64,000 nucleotides of DNA. It comes from Macrotis lagotis (lineage: Eukaryota > Chordata > Mammalia > Peramelemorphia > Peramelidae). The first letter of the stretch is position 1; every line of letters begins with the position of its first letter. Below, in pieces: positions 1 to 10,980 of this stretch. The position numbers were made by a program, and so were the translations under genes. The DNA lies in the NCBI RefSeq assembly GCF_037893015.1, contig NC_133665.1, forward strand, positions 40,376,537 through 40,440,536, written 5' to 3'. The notes beneath the pieces are model-generated. The model had not been told where the DNA came from. It saw only the letters and a list, made by a program, of their open reading frames with translations, and made no database searches.

Positions 1-410
1 ATCTAGATTTAAATATTGACACTACTACTTTTAGTCCATGTCACCTTGGATAAATCACCAACCTCTTTGGATCGGAAAATTCTTATCTATAAAATGAAGT
101 AGGCTGAATTGGATGATCTTCAATGTCTCTTTCAATCTTAAAGATGTCATCTTTTTATCTTTTATTTTCCTAAGGACTTTTATTTTAATAAATCAATAAA
201 TAATAGAGCATATGGAAAAATTGTAACTGCTAAGGTTATTTTTCAGTTTATTTTGCAAAGAAAAATTTCTTTTGAAAGGAAGTGATATATAATAAGGAAA
301 ATAAAACTATTTAGAAAACTTTTTTTCAATTTTCTAAAATGTGATATCCTTTACATTAGAATTAGGTAATTTGCTCAGCTTCTTCTTGTTATTGTTCTTA
401 TTCTTATTAG
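1..410. other. GALNT12 intron 2 (3' part)
   Basis: AT-rich sequence upstream of the first recognisable exon. It ends in a pyrimidine-rich tract and the acceptor ttcttattag at 401-410. I see no repeat or second gene in it. Confidence 0.6.
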
Positions 411-600
411 AACATTTAAAGGAGCCTTTGGAAAACCATTTGTCTGGACTGCCTAAAGTGCGTTTAATCCGGGCAAATAAAAGGGAAGGACTTGTTCGAG
501 CTCGTCTTCTGGGAGCTTCTATAGCAACTGGGGAGATTTTGACATTTCTTGATTGTCACTGTGAATGTCACGATGGCTGGCTGGAGCCACTACTGGAAAG
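411..600 (+). CDS. GALNT12: GALNT12 exon 3 (expected numbering): catalytic domain with DxH motif
   Basis: This exon encodes part of the glycosyltransferase-A catalytic domain of a Golgi polypeptide GalNAc-transferase, which moves GalNAc from UDP-GalNAc to Ser/Thr of proteins and so starts mucin-type O-glycans. The acceptor is at 401-410 and the donor gtagga at 601. The 190 bases begin with the last two bases of a codon and end two bases into the next. The translation has [20 protein letters not shown] followed by [24 protein letters not shown] is the family DxH motif that binds Mn2+ and UDP. I identify the gene as GALNT12, not the close paralogue GALNT4, because the [18 protein letters not shown] wording fits T12 and because GALNT4 has an intronless coding region. 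Exon numbering assumes the ten-exon layout of human GALNT12. Confidence 0.95.
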
Positions 601-1364
601 GTAGGAGAATCTGCTGGAGCCAAATGACAAAAAATGAAGTGAATCAAGCAAGAGTAATTTTTAAGAAACTGTCATTTTTATTTCTTTCCTTCATGTTGCT
701 CATTCAAAGTAGTCGTTATCAGTAAATTGACTTAGTCGGTAGTGAGCTGCTGCTACCAACAAGGATTTAATTGGTCTTTAGATCTGCATTTGAGAGTAGT
801 TTGAGAAGCTTGGAATTCCTTGCTAACAGACATTTTGTTGCCTTCTTTACTTTAATACTTCCACCCTACCAATTCAGACCCTGTCTCCTTTTGTCCAGAT
901 TATTAAGACAGCTTTCTACTTGCTTGGTTTCCTTATGCTCTTCCCTCCCCTCCCATCCCCTTCCTTCCTCTCTCTGTCCTTCCCACCTCTTATCATTTTG
1001 TATTCTTATCTCTCCAATATATTTCATTTGTCTTGTTGTATTCTGCTAGTTTTTAATTCTTTAGAATTCATTATTATTTAAAACATGGTACAAAATAGAA
1101 GATAAGTAGAAAGGACCTTCTAAATACTAGAATCTGTGGGAGTTTTAGCCATGTTCCCATTTTCTAGTTTAAGTTTTAATGCTATAGACTTCAAGAAAGA
1201 TATGGTTATTGTTATTTGACATTTTTATTATTTAACAACTTACATATATGCATATTCTCAGTTTTATCATAAACTCATTGAAAACAAGTATCATGCTTTA
1301 TATACTTCCATACTTTATATACTGGCCTAGTATCATATATTTTTAAATTGTAAAATTCTTTAGA

Positions 1365-1470
1365 TATGTCCAAAGTGCTTTCACATATATGATTTTGTTT
1401 GATCTCAAAAACCATTTTTGTGGTTGAGTTAAGCAGATATTATTATCCCTGTTTAACAGAGGAACTTAAC
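1365..1470 (-). repeat. MIR/MON1-type SINE fragment
   Basis: In antisense orientation the segment keeps the MIR-like run from aaagtgctttcaca through tattattatccctgtttaacagagga. It is diverged and partial. Confidence 0.55.
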
Positions 1471-2059
1471 ACTGGTCCTTGAATGTCAAATGAACAAGTC
1501 TGGATATGATCCTGTACATAAGCATTAGTGGAGCTTTTATAAATTCTTAAAGAGGGTAGAGACATAATGAAGGTAGTATTTTGGAGGGTAGCATTATGCA
1601 GAAGGGGAGGATAGAGCCCAGGAGACCAGTTAAGAGACTATTTATTACATCAGTTTGAGCCTGAAGTGATGAAGAATTGGATGACTGCCTTATGAAATAT
1701 ATTCATATCTCAACAGAAATAGACTTTTATTAGAGTCCAGAACTAAACAAAAGGTATTTTTGTATTTTATGATATGTAATAAATCATATATTTACTTATC
1801 GTTATTCATCTACAGAAATATAAAGTACAGCCAGCTTAACAAGTTTTAAACAGGATGCAGGGAAGTCCTTGACCTCAATTTTCTGATACCCTTCTAAGAA
1901 GTTTTCAATTATGATTATTTGAAAAATCATCAGTAAGCTTTTATTTTGTTACTGTATCAAATGAGAGTATAATCAATAAAAATAGACTGATGAGCTTCAG
2001 AATATAAATAACAAAATCAAAGAATAAATATTAATTAGGAAGTCAAAGCAAGGCATTAT

Positions 2060-2350
2060 AATACTCCCTACAAATCTGGCTTCTGCCCTGATCCCTCCCT
2101 CCAATGAAGCTGCTTTCTCCAAAGTTCCATGTGATTTTTTTTAATGGCTAAAATTGATGACTTTTTCTCTGTCCTCAATTTTCTTTTTTTCCTTTGCAAC
2201 CTTTGACACTGTTGATCCCCTTCTCCTCCTATATACTTTCCCCAAACTGGATTTCTGTGACACTACTCATTGTTGGCATTATTCTTAACCTCTCTGACAG
2301 CTCCTGAGAAGAGACTTCCTAGCCAAGTCATCATCCATTATTTCCTCTCC
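2060..2350. repeat. Ancient LINE-like fragment (L2/CR1 group suspected)
   Basis: A pyrimidine-rich segment includes cctttgacactgttgatccc, reminiscent of the FDTVD reverse-transcriptase motif. Related wording resumes at 2640-2870 (ctcaaactcaacctggccag) beyond a younger SINE. I could not fix the family by eye. Confidence 0.35.
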
Positions 2351-2357
2351 TAATTAG

Positions 2358-2628
2358 AGGTATTTGTTGTTGTTTAGTTGTTTTCAGTTGTATCCAGTTC
2401 TTCATGATCTCGTTTGGGGTTTCTTTTTTGGGGGGGGGCAAAGATACTGGAATGCTTTGTTATTTCCTTCTCTGGCTCATTTTCCAGATTAAGAGACTGA
2501 GGCAAACAGGATGAAGTGAATTGCCTACGGTCACACAGTTAGAAAGTGTCAGAGGCTGGATTTGAACTCTGGTCTTCCTGGCTGAACTCTGGTCTTCCTA
2601 GCTCCAAAGCACCACCCACCTGCCCAGT
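2358..2628 (-). repeat. MAR1-like long SINE, antisense
   Basis: It reads ttgttgttgtttagttgt, then catgatctcgtttggggttt, caaagatactggaatgctt, gagactgaggcaaacagg and the tRNA-like end ctggatttgaactctggtc. This is the layout of the long marsupial SINE that recurs at 19.4, 37.1 and 59.2 kb. A run of G interrupts its middle, and a short segment (gaactctggtcttcc) is duplicated near the end. Confidence 0.75.
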
Positions 2629-2892
2629 CTATAGATATATCCTAAGCTTTATTTTGGACTTTCTTCCATCTCTATTTGCTTTGACTTTGTGACCTTGTCA
2701 GTTCCCCGGACTCAATTATCATTTCTCTGCAGAGCCCTCCTACATTTATATATCTTATTGTAGTGGAGCTAGTTATTTATCATGAAATGCTTTTTGGATT
2801 TCTCAAACTAAAATTTTAAAAGGTTTCTCTCAAACTCAACCTGGCCAGAACAGAACTCAATATATATATAATTTTCCTCAAAAGAGATGCAT

Positions 2893-2895
<3 letters not shown>

Positions 2896-2926
<31 letters not shown>
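2896..2926. repeat. (CA)n microsatellite
   Basis: Uninterrupted AC dinucleotides, followed by a short TA/CA-rich segment to about 2945. Confidence 0.95.
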
Positions 2927-2930
<4 letters not shown>

Positions 2931-2974
2931 ATATACACACACATAAATTGTGCATGTGTGCCTATTTTGTCTCT

Positions 2975-3095
2975 CCTTGTAAGACTGTAAACTCCTTGAG
3001 GGTAAAGACTTATTTTGCTTCTGCCTTTGCATCCCTACTCCTTAGAGCCTAACATATTAAAAAATACTTAAGGAATGCTTGTTGATACCTGATTT
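2975..3095 (+). repeat. L2/L3-type LINE 3' tail fragment
   Basis: It has the well-known tail wording actgtaaactccttgaggg, a central cttctgcctttgcatccc, and ends aggaatgcttgttgatac. Similar tails occur at 3.85, 18.8, 55.6 and 59.4 kb. Confidence 0.5.
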
Positions 3096-3348
3096 ACTAA
3101 TGAAAAAACTGAGATTCATAAAAGTTAATCAACTTGCCTGTTTCTCTAGTCAGGATTGGAGACAAGATTTGAACCTGATTCTAAATAATAGTTCTTCTGA
3201 TAATTCCTTTCATTTTTAGAAGATTTTTCCACTACTATTCAAAAACATTGCTTACAGAATCACCTCAAACTTTGTCCTTGGTATTCAGAATTTTGTAAAC
3301 TATGACTTGATCTATCTCTCCAATTTTATCTCTAACTAGTCATACCAT

Positions 3349-3561
3349 TAGGACAGCTAAGTTCTGGACCTTGATTCAGGAAGATTCTTCTTCCTGAGCT
3401 CAAGTCTGGCCTCAAGTACTTTACTAGCTGTATGGCCCTGTACAAGTCATTTCACCCTGATTGCCTCAGTTTTCCCAACTGTAGAAGAAAATAGGAAACC
3501 ACTTCAGTGTCTTTGCCTGAAAACCCCCGCAAATGAGGTCATGATGGGTCTGAACAACACT
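3349..3561 (+). repeat. MAR1-like long SINE, sense
   Basis: The order is gacagctaagttctggacc, gagctcaagtctggcctc, tagctgtatggccctgtac, ttgcctcagttttcccaac, then aaaccacttcagtgtctttg and aatgaggtcatgatgggtct. The copy is diverged. Confidence 0.7.
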
Positions 3562-4098
3562 ATTTTAGCCAAATGGATCTGCTTGCTGTTTCCCAAATAA
3601 ATTCAGCCCTCTCTTGCTTCAGCTAGGTTGTGCTTTCCTCATGCTTTTTTCTTCTGCGTTCTAGCCTGCCAAACTCCAATTTGTTTGTCAAGGTTTATCT
3701 CAGGCTCCACCTATAGGAAACTTCTATGTCTTCCAACAATATGTCAACTTTTCCTTCTCTGAAACCACAAGAACACCATATTCTTTTGCCAAGGCACTTA
3801 CCACATTTCACCCTGTATTAAAGTTATTTACTAATTTATCTTCCCTTTCAGATTTTAAACTCTTTAATGTAGAGGCTCTGCCTCACCTCTGTTTGTAGCC
3901 TTCATAGTTCTTTGTATAAAGTAGAAACTTAAATATTGATTGAATTGAGTTCTGTGTTTCCTTCAGGACCCATGAACTATTTCCAAGCTGCTTCCCTGGT
4001 TCTTGAGGGTCTTTTCCTTACTCAGAAATCTTAAGGCAGTTATCTTTTTATAGTTTGAATTCAACTTAGACATAGAATGAATTAATTTTTCTTGAATG

Positions 4099-4220
4099 AG
4101 GGCAGCTAGATGGCGCAGTGAATAGAGCACTAGCCCTGAGTTCAAATCTGGCCTCAGACACTTAATAATACCCTATGTGACCTTGGACAAGTCACTTAAC
4201 TCTACTGCCTTGTTAAAAAA
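4099..4220 (+). repeat. Short tRNA-derived marsupial SINE, sense
   Basis: It begins gggcagctagatggcgcag, has agttcaaatctggcctcag as the B-box region, and ends in the ttgggcaagccacttaac-like block and a short A/T tail. A small deletion removes the ctggagtcagga part. Confidence 0.85.
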
Positions 4221-4569
4221 ATTTTTTTCTCGAATGGTTTTATGTATGGACTAGCACCCTAACTTAATCATAAGTGCCTCAAAAACAGGGATATCTTTTG
4301 CTTCTTTTGAATATTTCCCAGTAGTGTATTTGTGGGACAAACAGTAGGTGCTTCATAAATGCTTGATGAGTGACTAATTGAATAGCTAAAGACTTAAGAC
4401 TTTTCCTGGCTATGGTAGCCAGGAAAAGCAGTGATAATAATCACTATTTGAAGTTTTGTTTACATTGTTTTTGTCATGGTTAATCATGTCAATTAATTAA
4501 ATACGGACCATTGATAAATGTGTTTAGCTTTCTTATGTTCTATAGGAAGGACCAAAGGTCAACCAATGT

Positions 4570-4725
4570 TCTCATAGGGTTTTAGTCTTGAAGGGGACAT
4601 TGGAGTTCATTTAGTTCAAACAACCACCCAGGGCCGGAATCCTATCTCCAACAGCCCAACATTGTCAACAAACATCTATGTTAACATTGACAATGATGGG
4701 AAGTTCATTGCCTCAAAGGGTAGGC
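4570..4725 (-). repeat. CR1/L3 LINE 3' fragment, antisense
   Basis: It contains ggggacattggagttcattt, an old form of the antisense CR1/L3 3' wording (ggga-cct-agagatcat-tagtccaa), followed by ccctcatt-like and aactcattgcctc-like segments. Divergence is high. Confidence 0.45.
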
Positions 4726-4873
4726 AGTTACATTTTTGGTCATGGTAGCATGACTAGTTTAATCCAATTGTAAATTCTTATTGAAAATTTTGGACAAATC
4801 TCTTTCAAAGTAGAAGTGCAGAGCTTTAATTTTCAAATTTACTAAGGGGCAAACATCTGATTGCTATTTTCAG

Positions 4874-5059
4874 GATTCATGAAGACGAATCAGCAGTTGT
4901 ATGTCCTGTAATTGATGTCATTGATTGGAATACATTTGAGTATTTGGGAAATTCAGGGGAGCCACAGATTGGAGGTTTTGATTGGAGATTGGTATTCACT
5001 TGGCATGTTATACCAGAGAAGGAGCAGAAACGAAGGCGTTCCAAGATTGATGTCATCAG
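4874..5059 (+). CDS. GALNT12: GALNT12 exon 4: catalytic domain
   Basis: The exon encodes the catalytic-domain segment IHEDESAVVCPVIDVIDWNT, then FEYLGNSGEPQIGGFDWRL and VFTWHVIPEKEQKRRRS, ending KIDVI plus two bases. The acceptor is tgctattttcag at 4873 and the donor gtcaga at 5060. The first base completes the Arg codon left open by exon 3, and the last two bases are completed by exon 5. VVCPVIDVID and GGFDWRL are family-wide landmarks of the catalytic pocket. WNTFEYLGNSGEPQ is T12-like, where GALNT4 has WNTFEFYMQIGEP. The donor lacks the common A at position +3 but keeps GT. Confidence 0.95.
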
Positions 5060-5312
5060 GTCAGATGATTTTTCGTGTTTATTATTTTTGCAAGTCAGTC
5101 ATAGCCATGACTCTTATTATGGATCTGCATCTTTCTTCTTGTCCTCTTGTAGCAAACCCTTGGAATTGAATAGTTGGATGACCAGGAAATTTCATGAAAA
5201 AATCTTCAGTTGGTTGCCATCTTGATGTCAATCCTTTCAGGACTAATATTTCCCATTGACTTTCTTGAGAAAAAAATATTGTTAGAGGCTCTCTAGCTGG
5301 TTGTTGTTTAGG

Positions 5313-5318
5313 GTGTGT

Positions 5319-5356
<38 letters not shown>
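5313..5356. repeat. (TG)n microsatellite
   Basis: TG dinucleotides with one C interruption near 5323. Confidence 0.95.
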
Positions 5357-5357
<1 letters not shown>

Positions 5358-6546
5358 GAATGACTTCAACAACAGTAAATCATGCCAAAAGGACATTTCA
5401 TTCTTTTTTGGTTCACTGGCACCTACTTCAAGAAATTGATTATTCCTCTCTGTTTTCCACAAGATCCCTTATTAAAGATCACTAGTTACTTTTTTGCCTA
5501 TACAGTGTTAGTGGAGTCCAAGATTACATTAACCATATTTTTAATAACCAGCTTTGTTACATTATTCATTGCTCATTTCTATTAAGGTTTTGCTGAATGT
5601 AACTCTCAGGCTTTTTGTTTGTTTTGTTTTTAATGAACTGACAAACTAAATCTGCGTTAGCCTGTAATTGTATAATTATACAAAACTAAATTTATACTTT
5701 TTAAATTTGATGGTCTTGACAGTTCAGACATCAGATTTGTTTTGTGACTTTTGAATTTTAACTCTATTATTTGTCTTATTACCTCTCCCTTCTAGTTTTG
5801 GGTCAATTGGAAATGTTATTCTTAACAAATTTGGTATGCTCTAGTCACTGAGAGCAAGATAGGACAGGATCAGCACTTTGGGAGAATCTGCTTCTTCTAA
5901 GGGACATTGGTGCATGAATCAACACTTGTGATATAATTGTTCATTTATACCCCAAAATTCAAATTATACCAAACAAAGGCCATTTTCCCCTCAAAATATG
6001 CCTTCTATGTAAATTGCTTGTAGCTGGTAGTTGATATTGTTTCTCATATGTATTTCCTTTATGGTCCTAGGCTTCTTAGGTTCTACTACACATCCTCCCT
6101 TTAATTTTTCATTGGCTATGCCAGTGGAGTACAGATGTTAACAGGTGATATGAGACTGAAAGGATTTCAGGTACAGGCTCAGTGGCAAACTATAAGTGTT
6201 AATCTGTAGACTAGTCTAACCAAGGCTGGAGAGACCCATCCTTGGGCTAGTATAGGGAGTTGGATTTTGTTTTTTAGCTACAATGATTCTCAGAGACTCC
6301 CTGCTGAATTATAGAAGGGTTGCACAGTTTGTGCCGGCACAAGGTGTACTCATGCTAACAATATTATAAATCCCTGAAGGATTAAATACTTATACATAAT
6401 TTTTTCTTCCATTTCAGAGAGATCTAATTTACCTATATCCAGGACAGCCTATATTTGGATTAAAATGTGGTAGCATAAAAAAAACCTAGTCATAATAGAA
6501 GCTAAGCGATAGCATTACAAAGACTCAGAAGCTGTTAAACTTGGCA

Positions 6547-6570
6547 GAGGGAGGGAGGGAGGGAGGGAGG

Positions 6571-6621
<51 letters not shown>
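6547..6621. repeat. (GGGA)n(GA)n polypurine tract
   Basis: About 30 bases of GGGA repeats are followed by about 44 bases of GA repeats. The GGGA part has runs of three G separated by single A, so it meets the simple G-quadruplex pattern on the transcribed-RNA-like strand. Confidence 0.95.
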
Positions 6622-6624
<3 letters not shown>

Positions 6625-6805
6625 CCTTGTATATAAGACAAAAAAAAGGTCAAATAAATGTAAACGTCTCCCTTCTGCTTCTAACCTAAATCTGCGTTTG
6701 AGTTTGTTGTGCTAACAAGTTTGAACATTAATCTATAATTTACCTTTTGGCATTGTCAGTAGCTTTTTCTGCTTATTTTAGAATCAATATGGAAATATTT
6801 TCTAG

Positions 6806-6923
6806 GTCCCCAACCATGGCTGGTGGACTCTTTGCTGTGAATAAGAGATATTTTGAGTATCTTGGATCCTATGATACAGGAATGGAAGTATGGGGAGGAG
6901 AAAACCTTGAGTTCTCATTTAGG
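6806..6923 (+). CDS. GALNT12: GALNT12 exon 5: Gal/GalNAc-T motif
   Basis: It encodes [20 protein letters not shown] followed by [19 protein letters not shown], the conserved Gal/GalNAc-transferase motif of the family. The Glu and Asn of WGGEN line the donor and acceptor site. The acceptor is attttctag at 6805 and the donor gtaagta at 6924. The first base completes the Arg of IRSPTMAGG and the exon ends on a codon boundary (118 bases). Confidence 0.97.
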
Positions 6924-7228
6924 GTAAGTATTATAATTAACTCTTTGAATTAAATTTTAGCAGAATATTCAACTGTCCTCTATTAAATGTAAGGATATGG
7001 TCTGTTTGTAAAGGAGAAGTGAGAATGCTCTCTATAACACCCATCTATATTAATGTATCCATTAAGCACATAACCTTTATTAGATTTATGTTTTAGCTCT
7101 TGTATGAGTGCCTAACTCAGGTTGCCCCATTTTACAGGTATAGCCATTCATCAATTTTACAAACTGATAACTTTACCAAAAATTTAAACTAAAATTATCT
7201 GTTCTATATTGATCATAAAGATACACCA

Positions 7229-7461
7229 ACTGCTAGGTGTTGCCATTGTGCATGGAGTGCCAGACCTGGAGTCAGGAAGACTCATCTTCCCCAGTTCAAG
7301 TCTGGCATTTCCTAACTGTGTAATTTTGGGCAAGTCACTTAATTCTGTTGGTCTCAGTTTCCTCAGCTATAAAATGAACAGGAGAAGGAAATGGTAAACC
7401 ATTCCCACATCTTTGCCAAGAAAACCCCAGAGTCTGAAATAGTGAACAACAAACAACAATA
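7229..7461 (+). repeat. MAR1-like long SINE, sense
   Basis: It reads ctaggtgttgccattgtgc, acctggagtcaggaagactc, ttgggcaagtcacttaattc, ctcagtttcctcagctataa, gagaaggaaatggtaaacc and tttgccaagaaaaccccag, then ends in an ACAAC-rich tail. Confidence 0.8.
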
Positions 7462-7639
7462 GAGATGGATCAGGGTCATAAGTGAATCGAGACTCATTCC
7501 AGAGTCAGAAAGACATGGCCTTGCTTCTAACACAGACTGTAGTACCTAGGCAAATTACTTAATCTCTTTGTGTTGAAGGAAATTGCATGAGACTAATTGT
7601 TCATTTGCATTTAAGGGGGAGTTACTAGCAATTCCCTGC

Positions 7640-7774
7640 CAGGGTTCAACAAACTACTGCTCCCAAATCCTGTTGTGGTTATGTAAAAACCATCTCTAGC
7701 TCTAGAGCCACTGACCATACAAAAACAAGTCTCTGCCAGATTTGGCTGGAGGACTGTAGTTTTTGCTGATCCTG
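7640..7774. mobile_element. Short hAT-type (Charlie/MER5-like) palindromic DNA element
   Basis: The left end cagggttcaacaaactac and the reverse complement of the right end, caggatcagcaaaaactac, are similar terminal inverted repeats. The sequences just inside (ccaaatcctg on the left, cagatttgg on the right, and tacaaaaacaagtctctgcc) match the wording of mammalian Charlie-type nonautonomous elements. No clear 8-bp target duplication remains, so it is old. It encodes nothing. Confidence 0.6.
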
Positions 7775-8699
7775 CTCTACACTCATAAAATCATAAGAAA
7801 TTTTGATATAAAAAACTCATTGTTTGTATTTATGATTAGTGACAAGAATCAATACTCATCAAGTGTTTATTAAATGCCTAATATGTTCCAAGGAGAGTAT
7901 GCAATGCTTAGGGAGGACTAGCATCTCTGGTGAGAGGACTTGAGGAGCCCTTTTCAGGGCTGCTCATCCACCTTTGGGGTCCACCTTTCACGCAACTCTA
8001 ACCTGAGGTTCCAAGTAGCTATAGCTCCTACAGTGGCTTCACCCTGGTAAACTGTCTTGGCAGACAGACAAAACTAGGCTGAGGGTGACTGACAGGCCTC
8101 AAACTCATCAATGTAAAGTTAGGGGATGGCTATTCCAAGCATGTGAAGGCTTCCTCTGGAAGAATGGGTAGATGGAGAACAGTTCCTTCCAGTGGTCATG
8201 GAGGCAGCTTGAAGTAGGTGTTGTGGAGACACAGACAATGTTAAGGTCATTCCCTGGACTTTGATTGTTCTGGAAGTGAGACTGATGACCTTACTTAACT
8301 GTGCTTCACTTAAGTCCAGTCAACATATCACCCTATGATGTCATTGGTCCTCTGAAAAAAGGAAGCACATACAACAACTGTGTGCCAGACAATGTTAGAA
8401 TAAATCTAATAACAGTACTAAGCAATAGTTCCTGGATTAGAGCATTGCATCTAATATGGAGAAATTGCAAGTCAACAGATTTCCTTAGTTACCTACCTGC
8501 CTGCCTATCTGAATAGTTTCTAATTTCACAGTCGGCATCTTCCAAAAATGAGGGACACTTAAGATAGTCTTCTAGATGATCCAGGAATGTATGGACCACT
8601 CTGCCTCTGAGGTAAACAGAAATCAAGTTACTTGCCCCAGGGTTTCCATATAGCTAGTAAGGTATCTGAGACTGGCTTTGACTTGGGTCTTCATGAGAT

Positions 8700-8895
8700 A
8701 AGATTCAAACCCAAGTCTTCCTGATTCCATTACTTACTAGCTGTGTGATCATAGACAAATCCCTTTGTCTGTCTTAGTTGCCTTGTCTATAAAATAGAAA
8801 TAATAACATCTGACTATTGGTTGTTGGCACCTAAAGGTTGTTGGGAGGATGAAATGAGATAACATATATAAACCTTAAAGCAACTATATAAATTA
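8700..8895 (+). repeat. MIR/MON1-type SINE, sense
   Basis: It contains ttcaaacccaagtcttcctg, tactagctgtgtgatcatag, ataaaatagaaataataac and gttgttgggaggatgaaatg, ending with ataaaccttaaagca. Confidence 0.7.
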
Positions 8896-9002
8896 TATAT
8901 TTATAGGCTTTCTGTTTCTGACCCCTATATACTATCCTGATCTCAGCCTGAAATTGTCCATAGAGAAAACAATCTCAAGATAAGTTTCATCAATCTAGTG
9001 GG

Positions 9003-9159
9003 GTTTTTTTTTTTGTTTTTTGTTTTTAGTTTTTGCAAGGCAATGGAGTTAAGTGGCTTGCCTAAAGCCACACAACTAGGTAATTATTAAGTGTCTGAGG
9101 CCGGAGTTGAACTCAGGTACTCCTGACTCCAGGGCTGGTGCTCTACCTAGCTGCCCCCA
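9003..9159 (-). repeat. Short tRNA-derived marsupial SINE, antisense
   Basis: A T-rich tail is followed by tttttgcaaggcaatggag, ttaagtggcttgcctaaag, tgaactcaggtactcctgac and ctctacctagctgccccc. Confidence 0.92.
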
Positions 9160-9795
9160 ATCTAGTTTTATAAGTGAAGAATATATGCATCTTGAATCTC
9201 TCTCCTCTCTCCTACTCTTCTATATCCAGGAACCATCTTGTTTCTACCTTCTCAAATGATTGAGTCATATTCTTATTCAGATCTTTGGAACTTCTTCCTA
9301 AATCTTAGTGATTTAAAAAGGACAGACTGGGTATCCCTTCCTCTAATAAATCTCAGTTTTACTGATAGTCCATATACCAACAGCCAGAATGGCTTAAGGA
9401 AAGTCATATGTGGTCTTTGAGTGGTATGGGCTGCACTGTAACTAATGTCCTTCAGAACCTTTTTCATTGAATTATATGATCTCAAGATCTAACATTTAAG
9501 GTACCTATTGTGTTCTACTTTCATATTCTACCTTTTCTAGGTAAAGGACCCCATCAAATGCTCTCTACCCAATGTGTAGTTCTTAAATTTATTACTCAAA
9601 GCAATTATTACTCTTGACCCACAGTAGGTCATGAATTTGGTTCTTGTTTTATCAAATCTTTTTTCTCCCCAGGATAAACACTTCCAGAAGACGTATTTAG
9701 GAGACCTCTGATCATATTGATCAGAAAGACTGGTGAATTTGAGACTCTTACATGAAATTCTCAAAACATTAGAAGTAAGAACAAAACCAACCAAC

Positions 9796-10019
9796 TTTCC
9801 TTCCTTCCTTCCTTCCTTCCTTCCTTCCTTCCTTCCTTCCTTCCTTCCTTCCTTCCTTCCTCCCTCCCTCCCTTCCTCCCTCCCTCCCTTCCTTCCTTCC
9901 TTTCTTCCTTCCTCCCTCCCTCCCTCTCTTTCTTCCTTCCCTTCCTTCCTTCTCTCTCTCTTTCTTTCCTTCTTCCTTTTTCCTTTCTTCCTTCTCTCCT
10001 TCTCTCTCTTCCTCCTTCA
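9796..10019. repeat. (TTCC)n polypyrimidine tract
   Basis: About 220 bases of TTCC/TCCC/TTTC units, purest at its start and degraded toward 10019. Open reading frames over it (proline/serine/leucine or arginine/glycine/lysine repeats) are artefacts of the repeat. Confidence 0.97.
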
Positions 10020-10296
10020 ACCCAATCTTCTTTCCTCTTTATTTTTAATATAAGGGATCTTAATCACATTTCCCCCTTTCAGGTTTTTGCCAGCAATATT
10101 AATGAGTAGAAAAATTTAACTTATTTCCATTTTCTTTCCCCTATTTGTCCATAACAGGAAAATAACAGAAAGTAGGCAGTATAGGGGGTCAGATAACATT
10201 ATTGGTAACATAGGTTCTTAAGCTAACAAATTTCTATAAACACAACCACATTTGGAGAATTTGTAATACATCAGGCAAAATGATGAAATTGCATTA

Positions 10297-10454
10297 TTTT
10301 TTTTTTTTTTAGTTTTTGCAAGGCAAATGAGGTTAAGTGGCTTGCCCAAGGCCACACAGCTAGGTAATTATTAAGTGTATGAGACCAGATTTGAACCCAG
10401 GTACTCCTGATTCCAAGGCTGCTGCTTTAATCATCTACACCACCTAGGTCACCC
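10297..10454 (-). repeat. Short marsupial SINE, antisense, with 16-bp target duplication
   Basis: Poly-T tail, then tttttgcaaggcaaatgag through accacctaggtcaccc. The direct repeat tgatgaaattgcatta flanks it at 10281-10296 and 10455-10470. Confidence 0.95.
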
Positions 10455-10862
10455 TGATGAAATTGCATTATAATGCTCTGGCTCAACAGGCTAAATAACA
10501 TGCTTCCCACTTCCCACATCCCTGTTATAGTTGGTTCATTCAGCTAAGGCTAGCATCTTCCAACTGAAGTTAATATTGCTTTTTGTTAAGCTGTCTTTCT
10601 GAATCATGCCTTCTATGGGACACAGGAAATGAAATCAAGTATTATGATGTTCAGCCCTTGCTCTACAGCTTGTCCATTGAGTAATGTCAAACAGATAACA
10701 TCAACAAAATAAATAATAAAGATAAATGTATCAAGAATCCAAAAGAAAAATTTCTTGCATCCAGTCTATCTGGATAGATAATCAGTTCACTTTAAACTGT
10801 AAATTCTCAATTACTTTTAATTTTATTTTTTTAAAGTACTAAGGAACAAATCCTTTAACACT

Positions 10863-10980
10863 GAACAATCAGTAAACATTTATTCTGTGCCTTCTATGTT
10901 CCCCACACTGTTATATACCATGATTACAAAGAAAGACAAAAGATAGTTCATTCTCTCAAGGAATTCTTAGTTTAATGGGG
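10863..10980 (+). repeat. L2-type LINE 3' fragment
   Basis: It has the sequence order agtaaacatttattctgtgc, cttctatgttccccacactg, tctctcaaggaattcttag, typical of the L2 3' end (cattta-ctgtgccaggcac-ctcaaggagcttac). Confidence 0.5.

Larger units (their letters stand above)
601..4873. other. GALNT12 intron 3
   Basis: This 4.3-kb intron contains a partial MIR/MON1 SINE, an old LINE-like fragment, two MAR1-like SINEs, one short SINE, a CA repeat and a CR1/L3 fragment, listed separately. The stretch from 601 to 1360 shows no recognisable element. The intron ends in the acceptor tgctattttcag. Confidence 0.8.
5060..6805. other. GALNT12 intron 4
   Basis: This 1.75-kb intron has a TG microsatellite near its start and a GGGA/GA tract about 185 bases before the next exon. 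The rest (5360-6540) shows no element I recognise. Confidence 0.8.

Noticed and set aside
9238-9420. A frame with FTDSPYTNSQ, superficially like a retroviral RNase H segment
   Set aside because: The similarity is a few residues only, with nothing matching before or after. I treat it as chance.
9733-10053. Open reading frames of 83-106 codons on both strands (proline/serine/leucine-rich and arginine/glycine/lysine-rich)
   Set aside because: They are read through the TTCC microsatellite and have no coding character.
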